This document shows positions 49,301 to 58,580 of a stretch of DNA of 64,000 bases, piece by piece (the stretch's first letter is position 1; each line of letters starts with the position of its first letter). The notes under the pieces are model-generated. The model saw only the letters and a program-made list of their open reading frames with translations. It was not told the DNA's origin and searched no databases. The stretch covers positions 3,849,001 through 3,913,000 of the forward strand of contig NC_092673.1 of the NCBI RefSeq assembly GCF_964355755.1, in the 5' to 3' direction. Made by a program: the position numbers and the translations under genes. Source of the stretch: Antedon mediterranea (lineage: Eukaryota > Echinodermata > Crinoidea > Comatulida > Antedonidae).

Positions 49301-52300
49301 TTTGATGCTTGTATGTTTGTGTAAGGGTCATGTCTTTGAATGCAATCAGAGCGTTGGGAAAATGAAGATTGTATAGTGTGATGACAATGTTAAAAGTATT
49401 CCATGTTGAATCACTTTGTTAGCAATGCCTGCATTTAAAAATAGCTTTTTTTTATTCAGTATTAATAACTCATCTCCAGTCGTACATAGGCAATATGCAA
49501 TTATACTTCCGTTAATAAATCACAACGTCCTTTATTAGATACTGAAATTAAAAATAAACTGAGTACAAGAGTAATATGCTGTAATGCTAAGCTCAACCTG
49601 TGTACATTTTAAAGGACTGAACACACTTGTACCACTCAACACTTTCCATGTATTTTCGCATTCGCTTCAGAGGAAATCCTGCACTGTACAGTAATCCTTT
49701 AATATTTATTGGATTCGTGAATTTCCTTGGATTTTAATCTCTAAACTAATATAATTTTGCTAATTAATATGCCAGTGTTTTAATATAAAATGTTTGTTTA
49801 TTTGAGCTGGTGGTTAGACAACCTGCAAAGCTGTATAAAAACATCAATACACCACAAAATTCAATGCGCTTTTTTTTAATTCATTTTCGTCAGTAAACCG
49901 TTAAAAAAGAATTACTAAATTGACTCGTTATTTACCAACTTGCGTTGCTTTGAAATTAGGCACATTTTCCGACAACAGCCAAAATGCGCCGTGATCACGT
50001 ACGGTATCTTTATTAAAGTGGACTGTCCTCTTAATGCAATCAATTTTCGATTGCGCGGTGAATCATAGAGAACCATCAACATTTCCTAGCCTTGCAGTAA
50101 TGGTGTGTACATACAACCAATTTGATTACATTCTTGAGTGCAATCGTGATGTTTAAATATGTTTTGAAGCTTGCTTTCTTGATATCTTTTCCATACTGTA
50201 CATAATATTGATTTTTTTTTCATCAAACATACATTGAATTATGGTCAAAATTTAATTTAACTATAAATTTAATATCAGACATTCTATCAATATTTCATGA
50301 AAATCTGAGCCCAATACTGGAAAATGTTTGTGTTATATCAAGACATATATTGATTTTTTTTTCAAACATACAGTACATTTATCATTGGATTATAGTCAAA
50401 TATCAAATTTTCATTTAACTATAATTTAATATATCAAACATTTCATGAATATCTGAGCCCAATATTTGAAAATGTGTCCGTTTTCCTATCGCTTTATGTT
50501 CTACCGAGACATTGTAATAAACTTTGATGTTGTTTTGTTCTGTAAAATACATAAAAATTTAGTAGTAGGAGTGGAGTGGTTTACAAATATATCCAAAAGC
50601 TAAAGTTTTCGTACATATTGAGGATCTTCCTTTCTTTGATACGATATGAAATGATTATTGTTTAATGATGAACATAACAATTTGAAGTGTTTTTAATTTG
50701 TCCACGTAGCTCGTCTTTTTAGAAACACAAAACTTGTGAGATTTTCGTCAGTATCCACCCTCTATCAGTTTCTGTGAATAACATTTCATGCATCATAAAT
50801 AATATGTACAGTATAGAAATACATAAAGCATCTTTCTGTATAATAAACAGAGAATTTCATTCTGCTTCACAACAAAAACTAAATCATTAGTTGACAGTTT
50901 ATGAAAATTGTTTTCTTTTCTAATTTCTTCTTACAGAGTTAGTCAACCAGAATGCAGAGTAGAATTGAAAGATACCTACTGTGCGTTCCACATGAATGGC
51001 ACTGGTGGTTGCATACCTCCGGCTTTTACCAAGAAATCACTAGTAAGTATAGTACACCTGTAAAGTCTTAATGTTGAATCTTTAAAGCTGAGGTACAGGC
51101 ATGAATTTTGAATATAATATCTGGTTAATTGTACATAAATCAAATATTTGTAACAGAAATCAAGACGAAAAACATGAATTTCCCTTAATATGGTCAAATA
51201 CAAAATTTGGAAAAATTCTGCTATAAAAACCAGGAAGACTTTTTTTCAGTAGTTAGGTAGTTGAACCTAATGTAATAACATGTCTGGTGACTCCCTAGAA
51301 GGTGAAAAAAGATGGCGGATATACGGTGGATAATTTTTCCTATAGCATGAAAATAAAAATCTGAAGTTGAATAAAAATACCAGAAATGTAAAATTCAAGT
51401 TATATTACCTATAGTCATCTGATAACATTTTTTACCAAACCGTTTATTTTTTTATAGCTTTTTAAAATTCCTCTCTATTTACAAAATTTGTGTACAAAAG
51501 AATAGAGATTTTACTGTGTAATTTGAACTATCCCACCACTGATAAGAAAGTGCTTATTTTCAACAAGCTCGTGTAACAAAAATAAAATCTCAAAAATTAT
51601 GAAACATAGGGGAAACTATAGATCGATAATTATTGGAATGTATGATCAATAGAAATTTTTTGCCCGCACCTGGCCTTTAAAGTCTTCTAAACCTGGTACT
51701 ACTGTATATAATATAAATCGTAACAATTTTAGTGGACTGTGTTTTTTACGTGACTAGCTTACCTGGATGAACCAACATAGGCCTTTTCCCCTTCAAGGGG
51801 AGAACATAACGGAAAAGTAACAATTTATTCCTGAACTCCCCTCCAAGACTGGTATCGCCCATAACAATTTTAGTATTCCAGTTATAACTGAATCTTAGAT
51901 GTAAACAGAACAACCTTGCATGACCATGAGCCTAAAGAGTAAAACCTGAATTAATTTAGTACTATTCTATACTACGGTACTGAATACAAATTATCTGTAT
52001 AATTGTATTAAATTTAAATCAAAAGGCAATAAATTAGTAAAAAAAATTACAATGCTGTGGGTATCACTATCAGTGGCTTGATCTAAATGGAGATACAAAT
52101 AAAATAAGGAAAAACCTAAATAAAACGATAAAAATTGATTTTAACATATAAATACCCGAAACAATTCTTAAAAATGCGTTGATTTATTAAATTAAAAACA
52201 AAAACGAGACACAATTTTAATTGAATATGATTCAAATATCATTGAAGATTTGTCATGGTGTAATTTAATGTCATGCTTCAGTAGTTTATGATACTTAATT

Positions 52301-54149
52301 TGATTAGTAAGTAGTGGTTAGATTTGATTCACCTTCCTTCCACCACTGTATGTCTTTATTTCTCCGCAATTTGGATCATGAATTGATTGGCCAATTTCTT
52401 TACTCCACCATCAAGGCTGCTGGGAAATATAAAAACATTATACTAGTTTAAACAGTTACTAATCAAACAGTAGCTACATTTTTTGCTGTGATAATGCACT
52501 GTATCTTTTTTCAATGTAGGAGTTTATTTTGGCATTCACTAGAAGTATGCAATAACCAGGATTATCCAAAAATTGATTTACATTCCCTAAAAAGTGATTG
52601 AACTAACTAGTTATTACATAACATAGAGTGAGTGAGTGGCCGAGCGGTTAAGACAGTGGAACCGTAATCACGTAGCCATAACATCGGCAGGGGTTCGAGG
52701 CTCACTCACTCCATGGTTCTGGTGGTAGAATGAGTCTTCTCGGATAAGGACTATAAACCGTAGGTCCAGTGTACACATCTAGCTCGTGTGCACTTTAAAG
52801 AACCTAGTACATCTTTCGAGATGAGTAGGGGGTTACTCCGGCGTACTAGTACATCACAGCCACTGATCACCGACTGGGCCCTCTGGGAGACCAGCCTTTG
52901 ACTGAAGAGGTTACCCAGTATAAACAGGGAGTTGACTCCCTGGTATAAATATATATTTCAATCAATCAATATTCAGTAGCTACAGTATAATATTTGATAT
53001 ATATGTAATCTCTAAAAAGTGATTGCACAAAACTAGTTGTAGTTATTACATAACATATGCAGTAACTGCAGTAACTGCAGTAGAATGTTTGACATGGTCT
53101 CTCTAAAGTCAAACACAACTTCCGTGGATTAATTTTTAATACCTGATGTACTGAATATATAATAGGTTGATGATATCTATACGGATCATTTCATGTAATT
53201 ATCCAGATCAGTAAAGATATTGAAATTACAATTAGTGAAGTTGTGGCTTGGTGGTTATGATGCTTGGCTACCAATCCAAGGGTCCTGGGTTCAAGTCCTG
53301 TAATATGTCAGGATTATTTTTTTCTAATGACAAATTACAACTTCACTCCCAAAGACTTGTAATAAGACTGTGTCTGTGTAGAGCATCTTGTGTTTAATAT
53401 GTTTGTCTTGTGAACAGGATTGCCACCTTTAAGAAGGATAGTGAATAAATTTGCTTTTGGTTATCCTTGGCAATTTTCCTAAATATAAAAAAAAAAAACA
53501 AAAACACAACAGACCTACAGTAGTTTAAAAACGGACATATAGGATGTAACAACTTTTGTTGGTTGGTCGATGGACCTATACATTTATAGGTTCATGGTTG
53601 GTGCATAGAGGATTATTTGTCCTCCATGGCTGGTGTCATTAAGGTGGGTGTGACAGGATGCGCTTGCACCCTTCCTGTCCGAATCCTGTTATTATCTATT
53701 ATAAATTGATTGCCAGAATATAAAACAGGTTGCAAAAGGATACAAACGGCTTACAAGATTTACTGATTAGATTTAACTTGCATTCAATGAACTAAAGCTC
53801 TGTCTACACTATGAAACTAGATTGACAAAAAAATGTGTGATGTGCCCAAATATGGTAGTAATATACTTAAATATAGTAGTGATATGACATCATCATGTCC
53901 ATATATGGGCACATCACATTTTGTTGTGACCTAAAGTTTGATAGTGTAGACAGGGTTTAAAATGATAAACCTTAATTGGAATTTTTGGTTTAAATCTTTA
54001 ACACGATTTCACCATCTTATTTGATTGTCATCAGTTAAAACTTGTTCTCTTCTAGGATGGACGTCGTTTGGCACCAGGTCAAATTCAGTTCAGTTACAAA
54101 GCTCTTCCTGAGATGGGTACTAGGCCAGATCTTACAGAATTCAAAAAAG
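28395..54149 (+). CDS. Novel secreted protein with SUEL/lectin-like cysteine pattern (4 exons seen, continues right)
   Basis: Not recognised by name. Exons 28395-29338, 47436-47510, 50937-51042 and 54056-54149 join in frame through GT-AG introns (406 codons plus 1 nt). The first intron is 18 kb; the 3' end lies beyond the window. I chose ATG 28395 (A at -3, G at +4) over the in-frame ATG at 28320 because it puts a signal peptide first (residues 1-26, ending SAVGS). Residues 40-97 are Gly/Pro/Met/Lys-rich. Residues 118-247 start VHFTCPRGSYISKL and end CDPIMFCLGHQTC...NDPAPGKRKALNIKVTC. That resembles the C-x-G-x-x-x-C...DPC-x-G-x-x-K-x-L-x-V-x-Y-x-C layout of SUEL/rhamnose-binding lectin domains; the match is by eye and weak. 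Later exons add SGWCKASAPSQL, ECRVELKDTYCAFHMNGTGG and QIQFSYKAL. Extracellular role likely, function unknown. Confidence 0.6.
29339..32094 (+). other. Intron 1 of the novel secreted gene, first part: AT-rich, tandem duplications
   Basis: No coding segment seen. Many short ACAGTAC/TACTGTA motifs. Holds a tandem array at 29930-30320 and a ~150-bp duplication at about 31520-31665 and 31680-31815 (shared block CTGCAGTATTGAATGAAATT, then GGAAAGAAT). Confidence 0.6.
29930..30320 (+). repeat. ~100-bp tandem repeat array
   Basis: Three to four imperfect units containing TATTATGATCTTCTGCTGTA, TACTAGTAGTG and GTATGAACAGGACCTTAGTG. Unit length varies between about 97 and 112 bp. Confidence 0.7.
32100..32430 (+). 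repeat. ~110-bp tandem repeat, three units
   Basis: Each unit carries TTTGTTTTTAATTTTCATTC, TTGTTAATCTTGCTGG (lost in unit 3), ATCTCATG and a TAAAACACATT-type end. Confidence 0.65.
32495..32945 (-). pseudogene. Degraded LINE reverse-transcriptase C-terminal fragment
   Basis: Reading the minus strand in three frames gives EKLAEFNLKIN, then SKWEECKYLGSNLDTEKDIK (the usual KYLGS segment after the RT palm), then KRPVGRPRNNWMNQIKKDLQ (a common non-LTR retrotransposon C-terminal motif). Stops and frameshifts separate the pieces. Non-functional remnant; no relation to the ORF at 37509-39557 is visible. Confidence 0.7.
33510..33675 (+). repeat. tRNA-derived SINE, family B
   Basis: Head GGAGCTGTAGCTTGGTTGTT (box A region) and GGTCCAAGGTTCAATCC (box B), tail CCTGTAATTGGCGAGTAACTC and GGATGCGTATG followed by A-rich sequence. 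Confidence 0.75.
33688..33770 (+). mobile_element. Foldback MITE (CTTACCTGGATAAACCGACA family), left-end fragment
   Basis: TTTATTTCGTGCCTGCTTAC followed by CTGGATAAACTGACA. Same left end as 58462 and 63886; no right arm found. Confidence 0.55.
34040..34150 (+). repeat. LINE/retroposon 3' tail
   Basis: CAGTCCTGGCTTTG...GATTGAATAAAATAAATAAA-type ending, similar to the piece nested in the MITE at 9334-9470. Confidence 0.4.
34151..36905 (+). other. Intron 1, middle part: AT-rich, no gene seen
   Basis: No exon or RNA gene recognised. One damaged MITE at 35719-35805; otherwise simple A- or T-rich sequence. Confidence 0.5.
35719..35805. mobile_element. PIF/Harbinger-like MITE, internally deleted
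   Basis: Damaged left terminus, one ACCATATTTGGACACATCAC block, and a right terminus with a small insertion before ATAGACAGAGCT. Confidence 0.6.
36906..36985. repeat. Left arm of inverted repeat flanking the RT ORF
   Basis: Contains ACAAATAATGAATGTTT, ATGGTACAAATAATGGCAC and GGTGAATGATGAAAGGTTAT. The reverse complement lies at 39537-39615, with runs of 19 and 25 identical bases. Confidence 0.85.
37509..39557 (-). CDS. Non-LTR (LINE-type) reverse transcriptase ORF, intact, no endonuclease
   Basis: 682 residues without a stop. It starts in the linker typical between endonuclease and RT in LINE ORF2 proteins (SWEEVYL, KPWMNYRIHKLIDERQKAY, residues 37-96). RT motifs follow in order: LRPISLTKILGRVFE (278-292), TVDFTTAFDRINH with catalytic D348 (346-358), CGVPQGTKLGPSIF (403-416), WKFVDDLTLG with D435/D436 (431-440, FVDD in place of FADD/YADD), MKLLGLELQDNLGWD (507-521). 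The C-terminal thumb contains EYACVVWHSS and IERLQKRACKIILG. No apurinic endonuclease domain precedes it. The first nine residues lie inside the right arm of an inverted repeat. It sits antisense in the 18-kb intron of the novel secreted gene. CR1/Jockey-like group is a guess. Looks recent because it is intact. Confidence 0.88.
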   Translation of the reverse strand: MVNDERLYQKPTSKALITRPFRESCIRSMGQWITQESWEEVYLAESGERMAEILENILKQKYEEHFPQKVIRRRNNEKPWMNYRIHKLIDERQKAYRSNNINLWRSLRNKVKYEINKAKEKHYKDNIEGLKNAQPGKWNKTIKNITGYNKKSDNVKLNNYGESVEEQAEQINEHFSRVCCQLPPLRLETLPSYLPTKPPPKIYHGEIWKSLNKLNSNKSGHPDDIPVKLIKLFSFEIAQPLFLIFNTCLNEGVFPTVWKTASIVPVPKVKKPTMVGQLRPISLTKILGRVFESFLAGWLKTDFEPVLDCKQYGNVRGTSTTHYLVDMLNTVISNIDVPGTYATLCTVDFTTAFDRINHNVAISKMIESGVRPSIIPTISSFLMNRTQCVKFKGHCSGLRTITCGVPQGTKLGPSIFTVMVNDAGNTTDNRWKFVDDLTLGEIINIKNNSTSSELQSHLDSLSCWCKQNDMLPKPSKCHVININFMKSQINYPQFTISGEKIDTVHSMKLLGLELQDNLGWDIQIKSIISRASRRMFLLYALRGYSAPIGDMLSIYQLYIRPLTEYACVVWHSSITKQQTNEIERLQKRACKIILGQDYESYDTALTQLKITSLAERREKLTLKFGEGILKSERHRNMLPAERPNISRLRNPNRFTLPKIKTNRYKNSTIPYIINKLNSSCEK
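39537..39615. repeat. Right arm of inverted repeat flanking the RT ORF
   Basis: Reverse complement of 36906-36985 with a few differences and a 4-bp gap. Includes the codons for VNDERLYQ at the RT N terminus. Confidence 0.85.
39605..39760. mobile_element. Short inverted-repeat element next to the RT unit
   Basis: TTTTATATAACATCT on the left is mirrored by AGGTGTTATATAATATAAAA on the right. The middle (ACTATTGCACGCCATGTGAC, CCAATCAAATGACAGGAATT) is repeated at 62715-62800. Confidence 0.5.
39758..39902. mobile_element. Degraded composite MITE (CAGTGGCGTATCCAG and GTTGGCTG ends)
   Basis: Starts GAACCTCTTTTAAGGGGACA after TA and ends AGGGGTTGGCTG before TA. Includes a G/C homopolymer block and GGATACGCCACTGG, a sequence often seen at DNA-transposon ends. 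Class not resolved. Confidence 0.4.
39967..40485 (+). repeat. 87-bp tandem repeat array
   Basis: Six units start at 39967, 40054, 40141, 40227, 40314 and 40401. Each runs TATCCTCTAAATAGGGGTTG, then GCTAAAGTGTTACTA, GCCCTTTATTTGTTTCAATG and GTAACTGTCTATTTAATAAT. The last unit is shortened. Confidence 0.85.
40935..41059. mobile_element. PIF/Harbinger-like MITE, diverged copy
   Basis: Left terminus AGCTCTTTCTAAATATTA after TTA; right terminus AGTGTAGACAACT, directly touching the TTAA element at 41063. Confidence 0.65.
41063..41688. mobile_element. 626-bp non-autonomous element with TTAA target duplication
   Basis: TTAA at 41059-41062 and 41689-41692. Left end AGCCCCATTCCCTACGTTTT matches the reverse complement of the right end (AGACCCCTTCCCTGCA, then GGACGTTTTTTTG) imperfectly. 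TTAA targeting is shared by piggyBac and Kolobok; the superfamily is not settled. No long ORF. More GC-rich than its surroundings, with AGGCCTAG and CGATCG motifs. Confidence 0.65.
42090..42160. mobile_element. PIF/Harbinger-like MITE, left half
   Basis: Intact AGCTCTGTCTACACTATC after TTA and GTGATGTGCCCAAATATCAC; right half missing. Confidence 0.7.
42934..43180 (-). repeat. tRNA-derived SINE, family C
   Basis: Minus strand from the right end: TTGGATAGCCGAGTGGTTAG (box A type), then GACCCGGGTTCAATTCCCGA (box B type), then a body unlike families A, B and D. Single copy in the window. Confidence 0.7.
43604..44008 (+). repeat. 32-bp direct repeats bracketing 341 bp
   Basis: 43604-43635 and 43977-44008 are identical (AGTACTAGTAGGTATAGTAG then GAATATAACATA). 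The sequence between begins GGGCCCGTTCGGACGGGACT, a transposon-end-like motif, but no inverted partner was found. Confidence 0.6.
45021..45250. mobile_element. Foldback MITE (CTTACCTGGATAAACCGACA family), near-full copy
   Basis: Begins TAGTCTATTTACTCTCTCAT and ends GTCTGTTTATCCAGGTAAGC, then CACTCATAGACTACC and GGTTTGTGTAAT. Related in layout to 61545-61795. Confidence 0.65.
46452..46617. mobile_element. PIF/Harbinger-like MITE, complete copy
   Basis: 166 bp, TTA duplications at 46449-46451 and 46618-46620. Carries the extra GATATGCCCAAATATGGTAG repeat. Confidence 0.85.
47634..47746. mobile_element. PIF/Harbinger-like MITE, short copy
   Basis: 113 bp, TAA duplications at 47631-47633 and 47747-47749. 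Lies 123 bp after exon 2 of the novel secreted gene. Confidence 0.8.
48284..48608 (+). repeat. tRNA-derived SINE, family D
   Basis: tRNA-Leu/Ser-like head GAGTGGCCGAGCGGTTAAGA with box B GGGGTTCGAGGCTC. Body with CCATGGTTCTGGTGG, AGTCTTCTCGGATAAGGACT and GACGAGTAGGGGGTTACCCC, tail TATAAATATAAATTTCAATT. Confidence 0.85.
50165..50480 (+). repeat. ~170-bp tandem duplication
   Basis: Two copies sharing ATATTGATTTTTTTTTCA, TTTAACTATAA, TTCATGAA and ATCTGAGCCCAATA. Intronic. Confidence 0.55.
51735..51870 (+). mobile_element. Foldback MITE (CTTACCTGGATAAACCGACA family), diverged fragment
   Basis: ACGTGACTAGCTTACCTGGA followed by TGAACCAACA, then CCCCTTCAAGGGGAGAA. Confidence 0.5.
52040..52140 (+). 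repeat. Dispersed ~100-bp repeat (family E)
   Basis: CTAAATGGAGATACAAATAA and CTAAATAAAACGATAAAAAT, a diverged copy of 59398-59515. Confidence 0.5.
52626..52972 (+). repeat. tRNA-derived SINE, family D
   Basis: Nearly identical to 48284-48608, with a longer tail that repeats ACTCCCTGGTATAAATATA. Box A and box B intact. Confidence 0.85.
53233..53502 (+). repeat. tRNA-derived SINE, family A
   Basis: Plus-strand copy with head GTTGTGGCTTGGTGGTTATG, box B GGGTTCAAGTCC, body CTCCCAAAGACTTGTAATAA and a poly(A) tail near 53490. Confidence 0.8.
53796..53957. mobile_element. PIF/Harbinger-like MITE, complete copy
   Basis: 162 bp, TAA duplications at 53793-53795 and 53958-53960. About 100 bp upstream of the exon at 54056-54149. 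Confidence 0.85.
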
Positions 54150-57100
54150 GTAATTCATATAATCTTCAAGAAACATACTTTTATACAATTTTACTTTCCT
54201 GAAGTCATATTAAGCACCGATTAGGTGAGATTGTTTGTGTGTTTATAGACTGAAAACAAAGAACAAAGGATGAGAACATTTTAAATCTTTCCTTTAATTG
54301 GTCTAAATATTTTTGTGATTTTCCTTTTAACATATATTTTCTTATTTCTATTCTTACAAACCAAAATATCCAGTTACTTTCTCTGTTTATTCAAAGGTCA
54401 TATGATGATGCACTAAATTAATGTATTAGCATATCTTATAGGAAACTTCTAATTAATATGCTGCCTTATGGCCTAAAATGATAATATTAACTGTTTATAA
54501 TTAAGATCAAATGGTTTAGAAGAAGGGGTTATCAATTTTATTTAAGCATGATTATTAAAATATGACCTAATACCCAAAAAATAGCATAGAACACAACTTA
54601 TTGTCTATCAAACAAAAACTTACTCTTACTCTATGGATTTGAACCAAAGACTTTGGCATTGTTGGGATTGGTAAGTGATCATACAACCACCAAGCTACAG
54701 TTTCAATACTACTGTAGTATTTAGAGAGACACCGTTATTTTTTTTCGGTTGATATCGTTTTACGAGTGACAGTCGTGATGATGTTAAGGTCTCTGAAAGC
54801 AAATAAATGCTTTGGATGGTTCATTACAGGGTGATTAGCTCTAAGTAGCATAACAAATCAAGCTCACTCTAAGATCAGCTTCACTTTATAATGTAAACCG
54901 CATGTCGTTAGTAAACCAGGCCATTACACATGAAGCCATCATGAAATATATGCTGGTGTTTAGAATGTGATTGATAAATGTTATTTTGAAAGAATATCAT
55001 TGTTTGATCTTGTACTGTAAATAGTATTTTTCAAAACTTCTTTGCTTTGAGTTTTGCCAATATCCTAGTGGTATAAGTTTATTTATTTGTCCCTGTGGTG
55101 TCCTGCTAGAACTCCATTGCCTTTTTATTTTCTATAAATATTATCTACAGTATATTGATTCATAATTAATATTACTTGTTTATATAGTAAGGTTTATGTC
55201 ATGAAGGAATAATTTCTCCATGGTTAAACCAAAGCAATTTAACAACAACAGGACACTGAGCTTGCCTTGCCAAGATAAGAACTTGATCAAAATCAGTCCT
55301 TTGAACTTATGTCTGGCTGCGATAAATACCAACAGTAATATGTACTGTGGCGTGGTTTCTGTTAAGGGGCGTTGAACTGGTCGTGTCGCTGCCACAGATA
55401 AGCCCTTTGATCTCCGGAGTTAAAATTCTTATTATTGAAGATTCATTTTCACTACTAAAACTTTCACTACTTTGAAACGATGTTTATTGTTCATGTTCTC
55501 CTATGATGCCCTGTAAGAACTCTTGAAAACAGTTCTCTATTTTTCACATCAATACACAACTTGTATCCTATATTATTGAATATTAGAACATGTATTTCTT
55601 TATAATTTAGTAGGCCCTTGACAAAAATTAGTATTTCATGTGGTTTTCTAGGTTGCCTTCCTTGAATTTTAAAATTTGGAATCAATTATAATATTGAACA
55701 TCGGAACTGTATTTATTTACAGTAGTAGACGCTTGTATTAATATTAATATAATATTAACAATATTACAGTTATTGTGTAGTTTCTCTAGGCTGCTTTCCT
55801 TGAATTTTTATTATAAATTATTGAACATTGTAAACTGAATTTCTTTTTACATTAGTACAGTAGACTCTTGACAAACATTCTAGGTGTTTTTTTTTTAGGT
55901 TGCCTTCTTAAAATTTCAATTAATGTTTCATTTTCATTCTCTCTTATTAATTAAAGTCCCATTTGTTTGCTACCATGATTTGGTCGGTCAAGAACCTTTT
56001 CTTTTATTCCATCAATAGTCTGACCCCATCTCATCATGATTGGCACCGGTATATAACATCTTAATCACATGTTATTGTTTCATAAAAATAAGAAAAAACC
56101 CCTTCTGAAGACACTACCTAAACAGGAGGCTTTCCAACTTTAATCTTTAAGCAAAGCTACGACAAACGAGAAAATATAATTAATAGCTTAATAACTTGCC
56201 ATCTAATTATACACCTCACTGACTCCGAAGCAAATCAATCATTGATATAATTTTTTTTTAAAGGTGAAATATTTTATTCATATCGACCTATATGTAAGCT
56301 ACTGATTAATGTTTACTTTAGTGCAAATCTATGACAGATAATATGATTATCTAAATTAATCGATTTTGAGTCAGAATTGAGGCAGTGTATTTAAAGTACC
56401 GAACCGAAGCGTTCGGCTTGAAGAGCGTTTTCTCACGAGAATGCTTTTTTCTTCACTGACAGGAAAGCTTGGTTTCCTGTCTAGGCTCTAAATGTTACAG
56501 TATAGTTTGACTGCTACAACCATACAATGGTAGATTGGATGGGAGTTTTAAGTGTTTCTCTCATGAGCTTCAGAAATAAAATCATAGGCTTAAACAGCTT
56601 AGAACATTGTTTTAATCAACCTAAAAAGACGTATCATTTTAACCTATTGCATCTTTCATTATAACATGAATTTCTTTCATTTTAATGTTCCATTTGTTTC
56701 ATCAAAGTTTCATTTTACAGTTCAGAGGGATTTCTTCAGTGTTATAAATAAATCTTAAAACAAAGTTAAAAAAGAAACTATTATGCTGTAGATTTATAAA
56801 TGATATTGATAATTGATATTGTTTATCATACAGTATTACAAAAGTGAAATATATTAACAAATGGAAGTGTAGCATGGTAACATGGTTCTAATTTTAGGAT
56901 TCTGGGTTCACTCATTATGATATGCTTTACCATCTTCACACTAGAGTAGCTCATGATGTTTTTTTTCCCCTTTTGTGGAAAATAAACCACTGATTGTCAA
57001 ATACTGTAAAAAATGAATGCAAAAAAGGTGGTTACTGTATAAAAAGTTTTTTTAAAATAAAGCAATACACTAACAGTAATTATTATAAGCAAAATGTACA

Positions 57101-58461
57101 GTAGCTCTAGGTTTCCATTTTGTTTTTACTTTTTTAATTTTGACGTTGAAAATGTGGCAAGTATTATTCACAAACCATCTCACTATTTTGTATTGAGGTT
57201 CTCCCAAGTGAAGATTTGTCCATATAAGAAAAATCTATTTATGACAGTGTATAGATTTTAACCAACTTAGATTTGACTAATTGAGGAGTGGGTCATATGA
57301 AGTTCAAATATCATTACTACTAATATTTGTATAGATCAATATTAATAAATAAGTAAATAATTCTAAGATAAATGATAGCTTTATGAATACATACATGGCC
57401 TTCTTTGTACTATAGATAGAAATAACTAACAATCCAAGAAATGTGTGTACTTGCCTCTCTACCTGTCTCCACCACACTACATACGGTATATCATTTTTAT
57501 TATGCCTAATGACTTATTTTAAAATTCACATTTGTTCAAATTTTATATTCTTTTAACCTTCTTATAATAACTTTGCTATATAAATCAAAATAATATCTGG
57601 CAATAAATTCTACAGTGTCTGAGATTTTCAATGAGTCTGGTACTGAGGAGAGAGTTTTGGCTAACTAAACTGTATTTTTTGTGTTAATACTAGATATATT
57701 GAGATATTGGCTGTTTCTGTCTGATTAAGAGTACAAGGCTAAACCTGAAAAGAATCCTATTTAAACATCGTGTATTTTTTTTGATATTCAAAAATAGTAA
57801 CTAGGATAAAATTATGTCAACAGAGTTGAATTATTCTTGCACAATAATACTTTTAAAAGATAAAATGAAACATATGTTCTAAAAGCTAATATAAGACAGA
57901 ATTTTAATATGTATCAGTTATTTGAATCGAAAGCATCTATGTGCTGTACATTATTGACTGTAATAATATCATTTCTATTTTCATGTGTGCAAACGTCGAA
58001 TCATGTTGCATACATTTCAATCAATATAGTCTTCTAAGAATCCATTTACGTTAAATGGAGAATGGTTAGAATATATTTTATAATGCAGAATCCATCTATC
58101 ATCTTCAACCATCATTTTATAACTTTCTGCATCTTTGCTTTCTCATTTGTACAAATCTCTACCTTAGGCTTGCTTGCACTAAGATGTTTTGATATTAACT
58201 GTGTTGTGTGCCAATTATATTTTGAGGTTCACGGTATTAATAGTTAGTCTATTAATGTGTGTCTCATTTACAATGATAATTGTACGATTATTAATCGTAC
58301 ATTAGGGAGTTGGGTCTTGCAAGGTCACCTATTTCTACCTCATCTGGTCATTGCATTAATTAAGAAAAATTATGCAATGAGAATTGTGAAGATTTGTTTG
58401 GACATAAACATCTTGCCATAGGCCTACATCATTGATAATTTACTAAACAATTTACAGTATG
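54150..58461 (+). other. Intron 4 of the novel secreted gene, first part: no gene seen
   Basis: AT-rich with no recognisable exon. A decayed family-B SINE head lies at about 54625-54715 (minus), and short repeated phrases (GGTTGCCTTCCTTGAATTTT and relatives) recur at 55650-55910. The next exon of the gene was not found before the window ends. Confidence 0.5.
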
Positions 58462-58580
58462 GTTCACTAGTCTATTTCGTGCCTAGCTTACCTAGATAAA
58501 CCGACACTTGCTCTATCTCTCCGACGAGTAGTACTGTTGAGCACCCTTATCAAATAATAGTATACTACTGATTGATGGAT
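58462..58580 (+). mobile_element. Foldback MITE (CTTACCTGGATAAACCGACA family), left-end fragment
   Basis: TAGTCTATTTCGTGCCTAGC and TTACCTAGATAAACCGACA, followed by unrelated sequence. Confidence 0.55.
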
